Shown one piece after another: positions 1 to 11,090 of a DNA stretch of 64,000 nucleotides (positions are counted from its first letter, which is position 1; each line of letters begins with the position of its first letter). The position numbers and the translations under genes were made by a program. A model generated the notes under the pieces. The model searched no databases. It had not been told where the DNA came from and saw only the letters and a program-made list of their open reading frames with translations. Location of the stretch: positions 186,001-250,000 of the forward strand of contig JAALGZ010000003.1 of the NCBI GenBank assembly GCA_015227615.1, in the 5' to 3' direction. The DNA comes from Labyrinthula sp. Ha. Its lineage: Eukaryota; Sar; Bigyra; Labyrinthulida; Labyrinthulaceae.

Positions 1-24
1 ACGTTCCTGCTGCTGTCGTAGAAC

Positions 25-282
25 CTAGCCCAAGGCACCCGGCCTCTCTGAATCCTGAGTACCGGTGGCTCGTGTCGACATTCGAGGCGGATTTTCATCT
101 CCTTCGTCCTTCGGATTCCTTGGCTGGTTGACTTTCTGATTGAGTGTATCATTCGAATTTGACTCGTGATTAGTAGGAGATACCTCTGAAGAAGTATTCT
201 GATTAGCTTCCGAGGTCCTCTGTTCGTCCATATGTTCGACTTTATTCGAATAATGTCTTTCTCGCTTAGCAAGTGAATTCAA
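25..282 (-). mobile_element. Gag-like remnant of a Ty3/Gypsy-type element
   Basis: An 85-residue minus-strand reading frame rich in N, S, E, P and Q resembles in composition the disordered N-terminus of the Gag encoded at 59.9-61.6 kb, and the leader just upstream shares a 17-nt segment (244-260) with a leader beside another gag remnant at 50478-50494. I read it as a fossil fragment of a related but distinct Ty3/Gypsy family, with its 5' LTR lying to the right. It is broken, and only the first part of Gag is visible before the window edge. Composition alone is weak evidence; the shared leader is the stronger argument. Confidence 0.4.
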
Positions 283-568
283 AAGTGCGTAGTGTTTAAA
301 TCATTAACGGCTAGGTCTTAGTTATGTCAAACCGATATATGCATATTTATGTCAACTATATTACAATACAAGGACAATGTCCAAGATGATTATAGGGTCC
401 AGGAGTACACAGGTCAGTCCAGTAGTGCATGGACACCACTTAAATGTTCTTCGTATCTCTTCGTACTTATAAAGTACCTTCATATTTAGCAGTTTCATTA
501 TCACGGTGCAATTTTAACGTAAGGAACCACTGAGAGTTTATTAAAAAATTTGGTAGTGTCAACTGATA
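283..568. other. Possible LTR/leader of the gag remnant; no gene
   Basis: There is no open frame of note. The stretch between the gag remnant and the 3' end of the K+ channel gene should hold the leader and LTR of that remnant. I could not find a second copy in the window with which to fix its ends. Confidence 0.3.
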
Positions 569-2023
569 TCATATTAATTGATTAAAACAATTCAGATTCA
601 CGGCTAATCCACCACGATCTGCAATGTTGGAAACACAATTCCCAAATCGCTTGTGAAACACAATGTCATCAATAGTATAAGAATGCCGCGCCTGAAAACT
701 GGCCGATGAACTGGGTTCAATTCCTTCAACAACAACAATGACTTCTATCATATTAGTCACCATATGGTCCCGGATTTTCTCTTCACTTAAGCTGCTTATA
801 TAATTTTTCTGCTTTACCTTCTCCTTAACTTCTCCACCCGAATTCAAACATGGTTCAACATTTAGACCATGATCATAGCGGCAATGCAACTCTAACTGTT
901 TAGAACCGAGAAACTCTTCTCCACAAACAGCACATATGTTGTTGGCCTGATTGCCAGTTCGAAAGTCAACATCTCTTGATACCAAACTTGGGAATTCATA
1001 CTTAGAGTTGGGACTCAGAGGGGATTTGGAATCAATTTCATGAGTGATCAATTCTGGCAATATCAACAACAAAGGCGCTTCCAGTGCATCATCAGGATGT
1101 TGGATCCTCATGTTTGTAGTCTGAAAATATACAGCAGATCTACCATCGTTTGCAGAAGAAACTGCATACAACCTGCAATGAGCTTCAATCAGCGGAGAAT
1201 AATTTTGTAGATCATACGCTCTAAAAGAAAACAGGATTCGCCCATTTCGAAAATGTATAGTCGCCTTATTGCTGAACAAAATCGTCCTTGATCTTCGGTC
1301 AGCTCGTCCTATTCGATAAACCAAGATACTAGTCATGAGCGTGTTAAAGACTAGTGTCAGCACACTTTGAAAATACACAATTGTGGGAATCGTTCGGCAG
1401 TTTTTAAAGAAACCTGTTGTATCATCCAATGTTCCATATCCAATTGTTGCAGCCGTGTGTATGCTGAATGCCAACGTGGACAAGAAACCAATGTCATCAC
1501 CAGGTTCTGCATGTGAGTTTAGTTTACAATCACCTTTGCCCCTGTTGCTTTCAAGCATATAGAGAATAGCAAAGAAAATAGCCATTGCAGTGTAAAAAAT
1601 CACTGCAAGCATAATCAAGAAGACTGTTGGTTGATTTAGGATTACGTGAAAGAGATCTGATCTGTACAAGTCTACAATTTCACCCCAAACTTTACTGTTA
1701 CTGGCTTGTCGCATCTTCAGTGGTGGTGATGACTGGTAAAATGGTCTGTCTCTTTGAACCAGTCTTCTCCTCTTAAGCTTCTTCTCATTACTCCACAACA
1801 CAGCATTTTTTGGCCGTTTCACGAATCGTAAGCTGCGTGTTTTGGCCAGCATTTCTCTCAGTCCCTTTGATCGCCGCGAAATTGTAAAATTATATACATC
1901 ATCGATAGATCTAACGATATCTAAATACTTTGCATGTTCCTCTGACTTCTCACTTTCTTCATCGGTTTCTTTTTCTTGCTTTTTCCCTTCTTTAACGGTT
2001 ACATGTCTCTTGCTCATTTCCAT
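569..2023 (-). CDS. Inward-rectifier K+ channel (Kir family) with an inserted C2H2 zinc finger
   Basis: This is a two-transmembrane inward-rectifier potassium channel of about 484 residues, acting in a membrane as a tetramer in known family members. Numbering from the ATG at 2023, M1 lies at about 133-156, the pore loop with selectivity filter TIGYG at 193-197 and M2 at about 215-236. The cytoplasmic domain follows with recognisable Kir strands: RTILFSNKATIHFRNGR, LIEAHCRLY, ITHEIDSKSPL, and IEVIVVVEG with QARHSYTIDD. An acidic/basic N-terminal region of about 130 residues is longer than usual. Between HEIDSKSPL and IEVIVVVEG, where most Kirs have a short loop, there are roughly 85 extra residues containing CAVC-x12-HCRYDH, a classic CX2CX12HX4H zinc finger (about 364-385). 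The frame stays open upstream to 2206 without being needed; the ATG at 2023 leaves room for the divergent PSMD11 promoter. Family assignment is firm; ion selectivity beyond K+ and the finger's role are unknown. Confidence 0.88.
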   Translation of the reverse strand: MEMSKRHVTVKEGKKQEKETDEESEKSEEHAKYLDIVRSIDDVYNFTISRRSKGLREMLAKTRSLRFVKRPKNAVLWSNEKKLKRRRLVQRDRPFYQSSPPLKMRQASNSKVWGEIVDLYRSDLFHVILNQPTVFLIMLAVIFYTAMAIFFAILYMLESNRGKGDCKLNSHAEPGDDIGFLSTLAFSIHTAATIGYGTLDDTTGFFKNCRTIPTIVYFQSVLTLVFNTLMTSILVYRIGRADRRSRTILFSNKATIHFRNGRILFSFRAYDLQNYSPLIEAHCRLYAVSSANDGRSAVYFQTTNMRIQHPDDALEAPLLLILPELITHEIDSKSPLSPNSKYEFPSLVSRDVDFRTGNQANNICAVCGEEFLGSKQLELHCRYDHGLNVEPCLNSGGEVKEKVKQKNYISSLSEEKIRDHMVTNMIEVIVVVEGIEPSSSASFQARHSYTIDDIVFHKRFGNCVSNIADRGGLAVNLNCFNQLI

Positions 2024-2152
2024 TTTGGGCAATTGGATTTCAGAACGGATTGACACAATTTTGGCCGAAAAAGTAGCGGATTGCAATAGAAGAAACATCA
2101 AACGAAGAGAAAAAGATTTCTTTACAAGAAGTGAAAAAGTAAATTGTTCAAG
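2024..2152. promoter_or_regulatory. Shared bidirectional promoter, Kir channel / PSMD11
   Basis: Only 129 bp separate the two divergent start codons, so both promoters and 5' UTRs must lie here or overlap the coding regions. The stretch just before the PSMD11 ATG is A-rich. I see no clear TATA box. Confidence 0.5.
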
Positions 2153-3585
2153 ATGAGCGGCCAAGACGTTGAAATGTCGGATGAAAATGCTTTTATAATG
2201 TCTCAATTAGAGGAAATAGAGGACTCTTTACGTGTTGATCCTAAGAGTATTGCATTTTCTCTTTCTTGATGTATATAGGGGATTTGGCTAAATTAAGGGA
2301 ACTCACAAAAAAACCGAAGATTATAAGAAATGAGAATGATGTGTATGAATTTGATCCAGTTTATGAGAAGGCACTTAATCTATTGATCAAAGCCCTTACA
2401 TACAGTGGAGATTCTTCTGGATTAGTTCAAACACTTGCCAGCGTTCGCCCTGTATTTTCACAATTGTCGAAATCGAAGCGCGAAAATTTAGTGAAAAGTG
2501 TATTTTCTAACCTGAGTACCATTCCAAACACATCTGAATTGCAAATTAACCTGTGTAAAGAATATATCAAGTACTTTTCTACTCCGGAAAATAATCGTCC
2601 TTTACTTGCGCAGTTTTTCCAAACTAAATTAGCTGCTTTGTTGGTTGATGGTTCAAATTTGAACGAGGCATTGGCAATTTTATCTACGTTGCAAACTGCA
2701 GTGAAGAAATTGGATGATAAGCTGTTGCTGGTTGAGATTAACTTGATTGAATCAAGAGCCAGGTATTTGTTAGGCAATATGGCTAAAGCGCGATCAACTC
2801 TAACAGCAGCGAGAACTAATGCCAACCAGGTTTACGTACCTATTGAACTTCAAGCTGAAATTGATCTCCAATCAGGCGTTTTGAACTCACATGACAACGA
2901 CTTTAAGACCGCGTTTTCATATTTTCTGGAATCATATGATGCATTTTCTTCCTTGCAGAAAATTAGAGGAAAAAAAGCTAAAGCTGGGTCCTCAACAGTT
3001 GGAGCTATGTCTGTGTATCAAATGAAAGCTATTCAAAGTTTCCGGCTAATGATGCTTTCAAAGCTTATGGATTCTGATTTTACTGGTGTTACTGGATTGT
3101 TATCTAACAAGTATGCAATAGAGAACAGTTATTCCGACGACCTGTTAGTGAAATTATTGTTGGCGCTAAATAGTGATGTTAAAGACAAAAATTTGGAAAA
3201 ATATACAAAGAATTATGATGCTGCAGTTATGAGTAAGATTATAGAAGAAGATATTATGAAATCTCATTTGGAGAGCCTAAAAAACGAGTTGCTTGAACGT
3301 AACTTACTAAAAATCATTTTACCCTATGAAAGAGTAGAAATTGAGAGAATAGCTGAGTTAATCAAGCTTCCTGAGGAAGAGGTTATGGCTAAACTTAGTC
3401 AAATGATCTTGGATCAAAAATTCGAAGGAATCTTAGATCAAGGTTTGGGCGAGTTGATTGTGTATGAAAAAGTTGAGGGACAAGAAGAAAAAGATGCAGC
3501 TGTAGATTCATTACAGCTTATAGAAAACATGGAAGGGGTTGTGGATACTTTAATAAGACGGGCAAAAGCGTTGCAGGTTGTTTAA
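2153..3585 (+). CDS. PSMD11: 26S proteasome regulatory subunit Rpn6/PSMD11, two exons
   Basis: This is a non-ATPase lid subunit of the 19S regulatory particle, which clamps lid to base and core in cytosol and nucleus. The model joins exon 1 (2153-2246, starting MSGQDVEMSDENAF) to exon 2 (2279-3585) across a 32-nt intron and gives 466 residues against about 420 in animals. TPR-like helical repeats fill the first two thirds: LDDKLLLVEINLIESRARY and MAKARSTLTAARTNAN align with the human KMDDKALLVEVQLLES and LPKARAALTSARTTAN. The C-terminal PCI domain carries LPYERVEIERIAELIKL and KLSQMILDQKFEGILDQG, and the protein ends ENMEGVVDTLIRRAKAL, like the human NMSKVVDSLYNKAKKL. Without splicing, exon 1 runs into a TGA inside the intron. 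It lies head to head with the Kir gene. Identification is firm; the exon 1 start is inferred from ATG, frame and splice signals. Confidence 0.93.
2247..2278 (+). other. Ultra-short spliceosomal intron (32 nt) in PSMD11
   Basis: It begins GTATTG, ends ATATAG, is T-rich throughout, and its removal restores the reading frame exactly (phase 1). The unspliced frame terminates inside it. Confidence 0.75.
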
Positions 3586-3694
3586 CTGTAAACTGTCTTT
3601 TATCTCTTAGGTTTTGTAATTAACTGTGCTTCTAACAATTGGTTTAAAAGTTAAACTTTATTTACGAAGGAATGTTGATTAATTTTGTTTTTCC

Positions 3695-4233
3695 TGTTTT
3701 ATGGATATATACTTGCAGTTAGATATATGTTTTACACAGGGACCGTTTAAGAATTCTCATAGGTTTTAGTAAGTAGCGGTACATGTATTGGGAGTAGAAG
3801 TCTTAGAGTCGGCGTTGTTATATTATCTCTACAAGGGAATGTTATGAATAGAAAACTTCCCCAACTTCTTAATAATTATTAAAATACTTCAATTAATAGT
3901 ATCTTTCCAAGTCCAACAACTTATCTTATCTTATCTTTTTATTTTGCTTTTTCTTTTTCTCTTTTTGCTTTGCTTTTTTTTATTGTGTTTGTTTGTTCAC
4001 CTTTTCTTGGTAACTATCTCCTCTTCTTGGTAACCTTCTCTCCTCAATTACCTTGCCAACTAGCTTCCTTTCAAGTGCCACCTCTGAACCAAACTTGTAT
4101 CTACTTTTTATTTCCGCTATAAATACCTCAAAATACCCTCAACTTCCCTATAAATATATTGACATACTACAACAGAGAAGCTAAACCAACTAAGAAATAA
4201 AAGCACAAAACTCATGCTTTCTTTTGAATAACA
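3695..4233 (+). repeat. Left LTR of the Copia element
   Basis: Begins TG, ends CA. Its first ~160 bp (TTAGTAAGTAGCGGTACAT, CTCTACAAGGGA) and its last ~35 bp (TTTCTTTTGAATAACA) recur in the right LTR at 8157-8366. The roughly 330 bp between, which is pyrimidine-rich, has no counterpart there. Confidence 0.7.
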
Positions 4234-7200
4234 GATTAAGAGCCTAATAGCCTCAGTGACCTGTGACAAAAATTACCAAACACCACGCCTTGAGCCCCAG
4301 GGTGACTTTTACCAATGGGAGTGGCGCCTTCGTTCGTGTTTTACAGAATTAGAGGTCTGGAACTGGGTTTCCGAAGACACAGCGCTGGAAGCGACTGGCA
4401 ACGAAACTGTCGCTGCCCGAAAAATGAAGGTCTTAACCATGCTTGCAAATTCTATCGACAATAATCCTGCTGCTCACTTGGTCCGTTTAAGAGATGCTCA
4501 TCCGATATATAAGATAATAAGACTGATGTTTCTCGGGAACAAAACTGCAGAATCTTTCAAAGTAAATAAGCAACTTTCTGAATTAAAATTTGAAGGAAGT
4601 TATTATTGGTTGATCAACACCTTTATCCAGCTTACATCAAAACTTGAGAACCTTGGGAATACTCTTGATTACAAAAACCTTTTATTGATGTTGTTTGATG
4701 AATTTCCACAAGGAATGTTTAATTTCTCTTACAATCAAAAATTAACAATTGAGAACTCTGTTGTTGATCGTTTGGTATTTGATCAGAAAATAGATGCAGT
4801 AATGCGATATTTAGTAGAACGTGGGGTATATAGACCCACTGAAAAGCCCACTGTGTATTCTTCCGTGGCACAAAGTAAGAGATGTCCAAAGTGTAACCTT
4901 ACACATAGGAGCTCAAGGTGTCCAAAACGTTATGAATGTGGAAAAACCGGGCACTCACGTAGGTATTGCCCGATCAGGAGGCATAACACTGGTCAAAACA
5001 CCAACAACGTTAGAACTGATCATGCAAACCTAGAAACAAGTGAAAAAACCAAAGCGAGTTTCATTGCTTTTTCAGCTGAAAATGAAAATTAATCTTTCTC
5101 AAACGTTTTCATCATGGAATCAGGAGCATCCTACCACTTCTCAGGAGATAAGAACTTATTTCAATCGTTGGAAGAATGTGAACCCCAGTGGGTCGCAACA
5201 GCTAACGGCAACATCTCATGCATCTTCAAAGGAACAATTAACTTCATTTCTGAGGATGGTCGTAAAGTTGTGCTTACAGAAGTTTTTTGCCATGAAGGAA
5301 TACCAAACTTAATTTCAGTTTCTCAATTAAATTCAAAAGGTTTCACTGTTTTATTTGAAAATGAATACTGTGTCGTAGAAAGCAACACATCAAACTTCTC
5401 CATGCAAATCCCAATCGAACATGGAGTTGCAATTTTACGTTTTAGATCGAATTCAGGTTTTGCAGCAACAAATAAGGTATTGTATAATAGGTTAAACCAT
5501 ATTGCAGAAAATAGTATTGGAAAACTCCAAGGAAAGGTCGACGGACTTGAATTCGGAGAGAATAAAAATATTTGCGAAGGATGTGTAAAAGGTAAATTCA
5601 ACAGGGAGAAACAAAAACATATTAATTCCGTAACAATCAGAAAGCCTCTGGGACTTATTATAGCTGACTCAATAGGCCCTTTTCCATAAAGCATAGAAGG
5701 TTTTGTAGGAGCGTTGGTTTTAACTTGCACTCAATCAAACTTCTCGTGGACTTTCAGTTTTAAAAACAGATCCGAAATACCCCAGATAATTATCAAACAT
5801 ATTACGAAACTAGAGAGACAACTTTCCGGAAAGATACTGTATTTTCAAAGTGATAACGCTTTAGAGTTTAAACGGAATGACCTTATTTCTTTCTTTGATA
5901 AAATCGGGATCGAGGGGAGATATTCAATCCCATATGTCCATGAGCAAAATGGTGGAGCGGAAGGAAAAAATAACCTTCTGGTAAAGGCAATGAGAAGTTC
6001 TCTGAAACAAGCGAACCTTTCTGTTGGTTTTTGATCGCTAGCTTTACACTATTCCAACTTTGTATAAAACCGTATTTGTGGTGTCCAAAGTGAACATACA
6101 CCTTATCAGAAGCTTATGGGCCACTCTCCTGATATTTCCAACGCCAGAGTATTCGGCAGTATTGGCTACGCTCAGGTGAATAAAGAGATAAGGTCAAAAC
6201 TGCAAGATACAGACATAAAAGTCAGGTTTGTGGGATACCCCAAACACCATGCAGGCTGGATGGTAATGGACCTTACGACTAGAAGAATTTTTCCAACAGT
6301 CTCATTAATGTAAGATTAAACTAAGTTTTATGGTGTAAACGACCCTTAAGAAATCGTAAAGTGGCAGAGGTAAATATAACTGAACCAGTAGCAAAGGGAA
6401 ATATCTTGCTTGAGAATAAAATGCCTTCTTCTAAAGAAACTGAGCAAGTAGATTTTGAAAACATCCAAGAAAATATTGAAGAACCTCAAGAAAATATCCA
6501 ACAGCTAGAAAGGTAAACTCCTGACGTATCTTTTCTCGATAGAAACTTCGATATCTCTTCTGAAAACATCATCAAAAACAGTGGAAGAAGAACTCAACAA
6601 GGAAATATAGCTGTTGGCTCCGGCATTAAAAAACTGAAGGAACTATATGTTTCTGAAAACAAGGGTAAATGGGTTAGTGCCTACGAAAAAGAATTGGAAG
6701 TTTTAGAATGTGTATGTGAACTGACCGTCGTTGACAGAACTCAAGGTGTTTAAGTCATTCCTTTTCATGAAGTACTCGAGTTAAAAACGGGCCAGACGGC
6801 TCTCTTATTAGGCCCAAGGTGCGCCTAACCGCCCGGGGAGATCTCGTAAACGACATAAAACGATACTACTCCCTGGTAGTTGCACCAGAGTTTATAAAGA
6901 TGTTCCTTATTATTAGCTGGAGCAGAAACTGGAACATCAGACAATCTGAGGTTACCAGTGCGTATCCCTATGACCAGTTGGATGCCCCTGTATATATGCA
7001 ATTTCTCCAGGGCCACAAACTAAGAATCTATGATAACTCAAAGACCTATAAATACGAAGACAGCATTAACGGCCTAAAACAAAGTGATAATTTCTGGTTG
7101 AGAAGTATACACAATTTTTAAAAGGACAGGGACTTCAGGTATCAGTTAGCGGGGGAATTTACCATCTGGAAAAATCCGGTAATATAATTTTGTTGATAGT

Positions 7201-8156
7201 TTACGTTGACGATACTGCGTACTCTAGTAATATGGAGGAGATAACTACGTGACTTTAATAATAGTTATTAGTCAAACTCCAGATAATATGTGCTGAACTT
7301 AGCACGAAATTTACTGGTTTTAAACAGAGACAAGAAAGAGATATATTATGGATATACGAAGAGGAAAAATACTAAGAATGATCGAAGAATAGAATATGTA
7401 TCAGGATGAAGCGACAAACCCGGTTACTCGTATTATAGTAAGTCCGGTAATTACAACTGGTGACAACATATAAATACGAAAACTTCAGAAAAGTATCAGA
7501 GAATTGTCATACATTGCGAACTGTTCTCGCCTAGATGTATCTTTCACGATTAACTTTATAGCCAGAAATCTTGAAATTGAGAATTCGAACCTCTTACTTA
7601 TGCCCAGCAGGATTTGGAGATATTTAATTAATACGAAGCATCTTGTAATTAAGATAGGACGCAGAGAAAATCTCAGTATTAAAGCCATGAGTGAAACATC
7701 GTTGGCTGATCGTGTAGAAGATAAATACAAATCGACTGGAGTATATATCATTTATTTGGTGGCTTTGTCGATATTTGGAAATTGAAGAGGATGGAGTGGG
7801 TTTGAACCTCGTCAGAAGTATCTGAGTACCTTACATTACACATGCTAGTTAAAAAGTCACTAATTTGTCATATATTCTGATGCAAGGGTTCGAGATTATT
7901 ATCTAATGTCCTGAAGTTGATTGTGACTCGAAAGTAGTACCAGACATTTCAGGAATCGAAGTTACTGTACACGCTACAAAATATATTGGAAGAAAATATT
8001 TTAGGATCCAGCAAGCGACTGAAGAGAAGTTGATTGATATGGAAGAAAGTGGTACAAAAACTAATACCGCAGACTTGTTCACAAAAGTCTAGATAAGATC
8101 TAGTTTGAAAGTTTTAGAAATAACATTTTCTACAATTCTATTTAACTACCGAGGAG

Positions 8157-8366
8157 TGCCTTATGGGTGTATATTTGCAGTTACATATCTGTTCCGTACA
8201 TGGACGGCCTCAGAAGTTCCACAGATCTTAGTAAGTAACGGTACATATATATATATATATATTGATAGTACAAGTCTTAGAGTGAGCTTGATTATATGGA
8301 CTCTACAAGGGATGCTAAACCAAAAAGAAATAAAAATATTAGACCCATATTTTCTTTTGAATAACA
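8157..8366 (+). repeat. Right LTR of the Copia element
   Basis: Matches both ends of the left LTR: TTAGTAAGTAACGGTACAT, CTCTACAAGGGATG and TTTCTTTTGAATAACA. It is only about 210 bp, against 539 bp on the left. It contains a (TA)n microsatellite at about 8245-8263 that the left copy lacks. The flanks TTTTTC (just before the left LTR, offset by one base) and TTTTTC (just after this one) may be the target-site duplication. Confidence 0.7.
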
Positions 8367-9539
8367 TTTTTCAAAGTGTGGAATAACAATTATTCAATTG
8401 GGAGAATAATTTTTCAGGAACACAAAAATTTATCGATGTACACTTCAGCTATGAGAAGTTTTTTTCTGTTACTCTTAACAAAGTTAACACAATTGCACAA
8501 ATAAGAATAAAAATTGGAATTCTTATGAACTTTTTAGGCCAATGCTGGCCAAGTGTTTTTAAGATAAAATGGTTTATCCGTGGAATATAGAAAAGGTTGT
8601 AAGGTTATTATATTATTTCCTCGTTGTTTAGGGTTCCCTCAGCCGAACAATTAAAATATACAACCAAGTACAAATATCTATATTATATTTATTCCCATAG
8701 TTTTAATAGCATCCAGATCGAAAAAAGCCCTAAAGTAGTTTCTAACGATATTGATCTTTTCTACAACAAACGTAAATGGAAGAAACTGGATAAATTTTAT
8801 TAAAAGGTGAATATCGTGATTACGCGGACGAGACTGTTCTAACACCCTAATTAACCCCAAAGTCGACTGTTTTGATAAAGAGTTTCAGACTCAACAAACC
8901 ACTAGATTAGTCAAAGAAATTCGGAAGTACAAACCAGTAGCGTCTATATGACAAAGTGGTAAGATAAGAAGCTACCATTCACGGGTGAAAACTTGACGTG
9001 GGGTTACAAGAAGAAGCGGGGTTATAAGGAGGGCAAAGGTAAGGAGAAAAATAACATTCCTTGGGCGAACAAAAAAGATAAAACATGAAAGAGAAATGAT
9101 GAAAAAGTGAGATACCAAAATAGGCATCGGAGAAACAAGAGTATTGGGAAAAGGAGGCATGTGTGTTTATAGAAGAGAGAGTTATGATGTAAACAGATTT
9201 AGTTAAAGGGGAAAGTAGATAAAATACGAGCTCTATTTTTGGGTTGTCTAATTAAACATTAAATTCAGAAGGTGCACAAAGTTATTAGCATATTTGATTA
9301 TTCAGATACATCGTACTACTCTAGGTAAAACCTAGTGTTTTTGGAAAGCATCATTATCTTGTACCCTCCATGGCTTAAATAGGAAGTGGAAGTTTCAGAA
9401 GCTGTATTTTCTTAGTCTTTTAGTAAAACAATTAGAAATATGAACCGGACAACTTATTTTATCTTTTTTATAGAGATCTATACTCGAGAGGAAGAGAACC
9501 AACTGAAAATGTTATATTTCTTCGTTAAAAACCAAATAC
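8367..9539. other. No gene recognised
   Basis: AT-rich and dense in stops in all frames. The short open frames here have no recognisable domain or composition. Confidence 0.6.
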
Positions 9540-11090
9540 ATGGGTGATAACACCATCAAAGTTAGTATCGCCAACAGTTTAAAAACTGGGCAATTAGAAT
9601 TAAAAATCTTATTTGAGAAGAGGGAATTTGGCCTACGAGTTTCTATGGACAGGTCAGGTGATGAAACTTACACTGGGAAGTCAAGGGGGTTTCAATACAA
9701 AATCGGCATATTTGCAGCCCGTATAGTCTAAAAACATCTTTAAAAAGAAGTTATCGACTTATTAGGTAAAGTTGAAACCTTTAGTTTCCTCGAGGAAAGA
9801 ATTAAGGATATTTTTTCCGTAGAAGTGTTTCTGAAAGAGGTAGAGTGTGGAATATGCTCCTCAACTATCCAGGACAGACATCTTTGGAAAGAATTTACAA
9901 CTGCGATATATAGCTGGTGCACCATCAAGAGATAATGAGAGCCCTGAACGACGGAAAAAAATAGCCCGAAACACCAGAATACTTAAATACCCTTTAGTGG
10001 ATTTGGTGCAGTAACATCTTAGACTACATAATCACCGGAGAAACTATGATGTGATTTTGAAAGAACTAAGGTTCATCGTTAAAACATAGACAGATCAAAG
10101 AAATCTTGTAACAATTCATATCCCTCTTCATCCAAACCTAAAATATATAAATGGTGATGGAGAGGTACAGATGCTACTAATAAATGCTAGCCGAAGCGCT
10201 TGATCATTTTATGAAACTTCGATAGACACCTTCCACCTACATGTCCCAAAATAACGGGAACAATAAGAACAGTGATAATAGCATGAGAAACTTCACACAA
10301 CAAGAGGAAGAAACCAAAAAATCAGAATTTTTTGATAGAAAAACTTGCAAATCTCATGAAACAAAAGAAGAAACTAAAAGTGTTTATTGGATAACTGCAG
10401 AAGTTTTGCTGAAATAAGTTGAAATTACATTATTAAAGAATTAAAATAGTAAAATACCGTTCATCATTGATCCAGGAGTAAGCAGTCATGTACTATCAGC
10501 AAAATATATTAGTTACTCTTTTCATTTATAAGATTTTTATGGTGGACATGTAAATGTTGCGGGAGGAACCCCTTCAGCAAACAAGCGAGTTTCTTTTAAA
10601 GAAAAACTGGCACAAGCAACATTCTATCTTTAAAGAATTCAATTATTTTAGATAAACATACATGTTTCATAAGCTTGAAAAACAATTAAAAAAAGATTTG
10701 AAAATAGAAACTAAAGATATTGAAGTTTTTCTAAGTTAAGAGAATAAAATATTCTTAACTGCAAAAGAGCAACAAGCACATTATTTAAAACGGAGACAGA
10801 ATTCATATAAAGTGAAAATATTATCATCATTAGATATAGAATATTATCATAAACTCTTTCGTCATCCATATTCAAATATATATATTAAAAAATACTTTAG
10901 ATTTCCATAATATGAAGGTACAGGATCCGGATATAGTAAATTCTGTTGTTTGTTCAAAACTAAACAACAACATGCACCGGTTCATGATCCAAAAATACTC
11001 AAACCCAAAAACCACTAGAAAGAACCTTTTGTGACACAGTAAATTAGAAAGTAACAGGGAAATGCCGCGAGATTTGTTTTGTTGTTTTAA
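9540..11090 (+). mobile_element. Copia-like ruin (gag, protease, pre-integrase parts)
   Basis: A plus-strand fossil. An N-terminal Gag-like frame starts at 9540. At about 10460-10580 a protease-like stretch reads FIIDPGVSSHVLSAKY followed by GGHVNVAGG, matching the Copia D-S-G-A-S-x-H pattern and its downstream strand. At about 10800-10870 IEYYHKLFRHPYSNI matches the WHxRLGHP core of the GAG-pre-integrase domain. No LTRs were found. It is heavily broken, far older than the Ty3 element at 53.8 kb. Confidence 0.6.

Larger units (their letters stand above)
3695..8366 (+). mobile_element. Ty1/Copia LTR retrotransposon, old and broken
   Basis: A plus-strand Copia fossil whose parts are in the usual Ty1/Copia order: left LTR 3695-4233; Gag-like frame at about 4256-5092 with a cysteine/histidine-rich end; protease plus GAG-pre-integrase region at about 5114-5689 (LISVSQLNSKGF, LYNRLNHI, ICEGCVKGK); integrase core and tail at about 5690-6313 (SDNALEFK, VHEQNGGAEGKNN, NARVFGSIGYAQVN); reverse transcriptase from about 6660 (VSAYEKELEVLE, then YVDD at about 7200); RNase H at about 7500-8090; right LTR 8157-8366. 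A short purine run precedes the right LTR. It has at least half a dozen breaks in its coding region and clearly diverged LTRs, so it is an old, dead copy. It starts about 110 bp beyond the PSMD11 stop codon. Confidence 0.85.
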
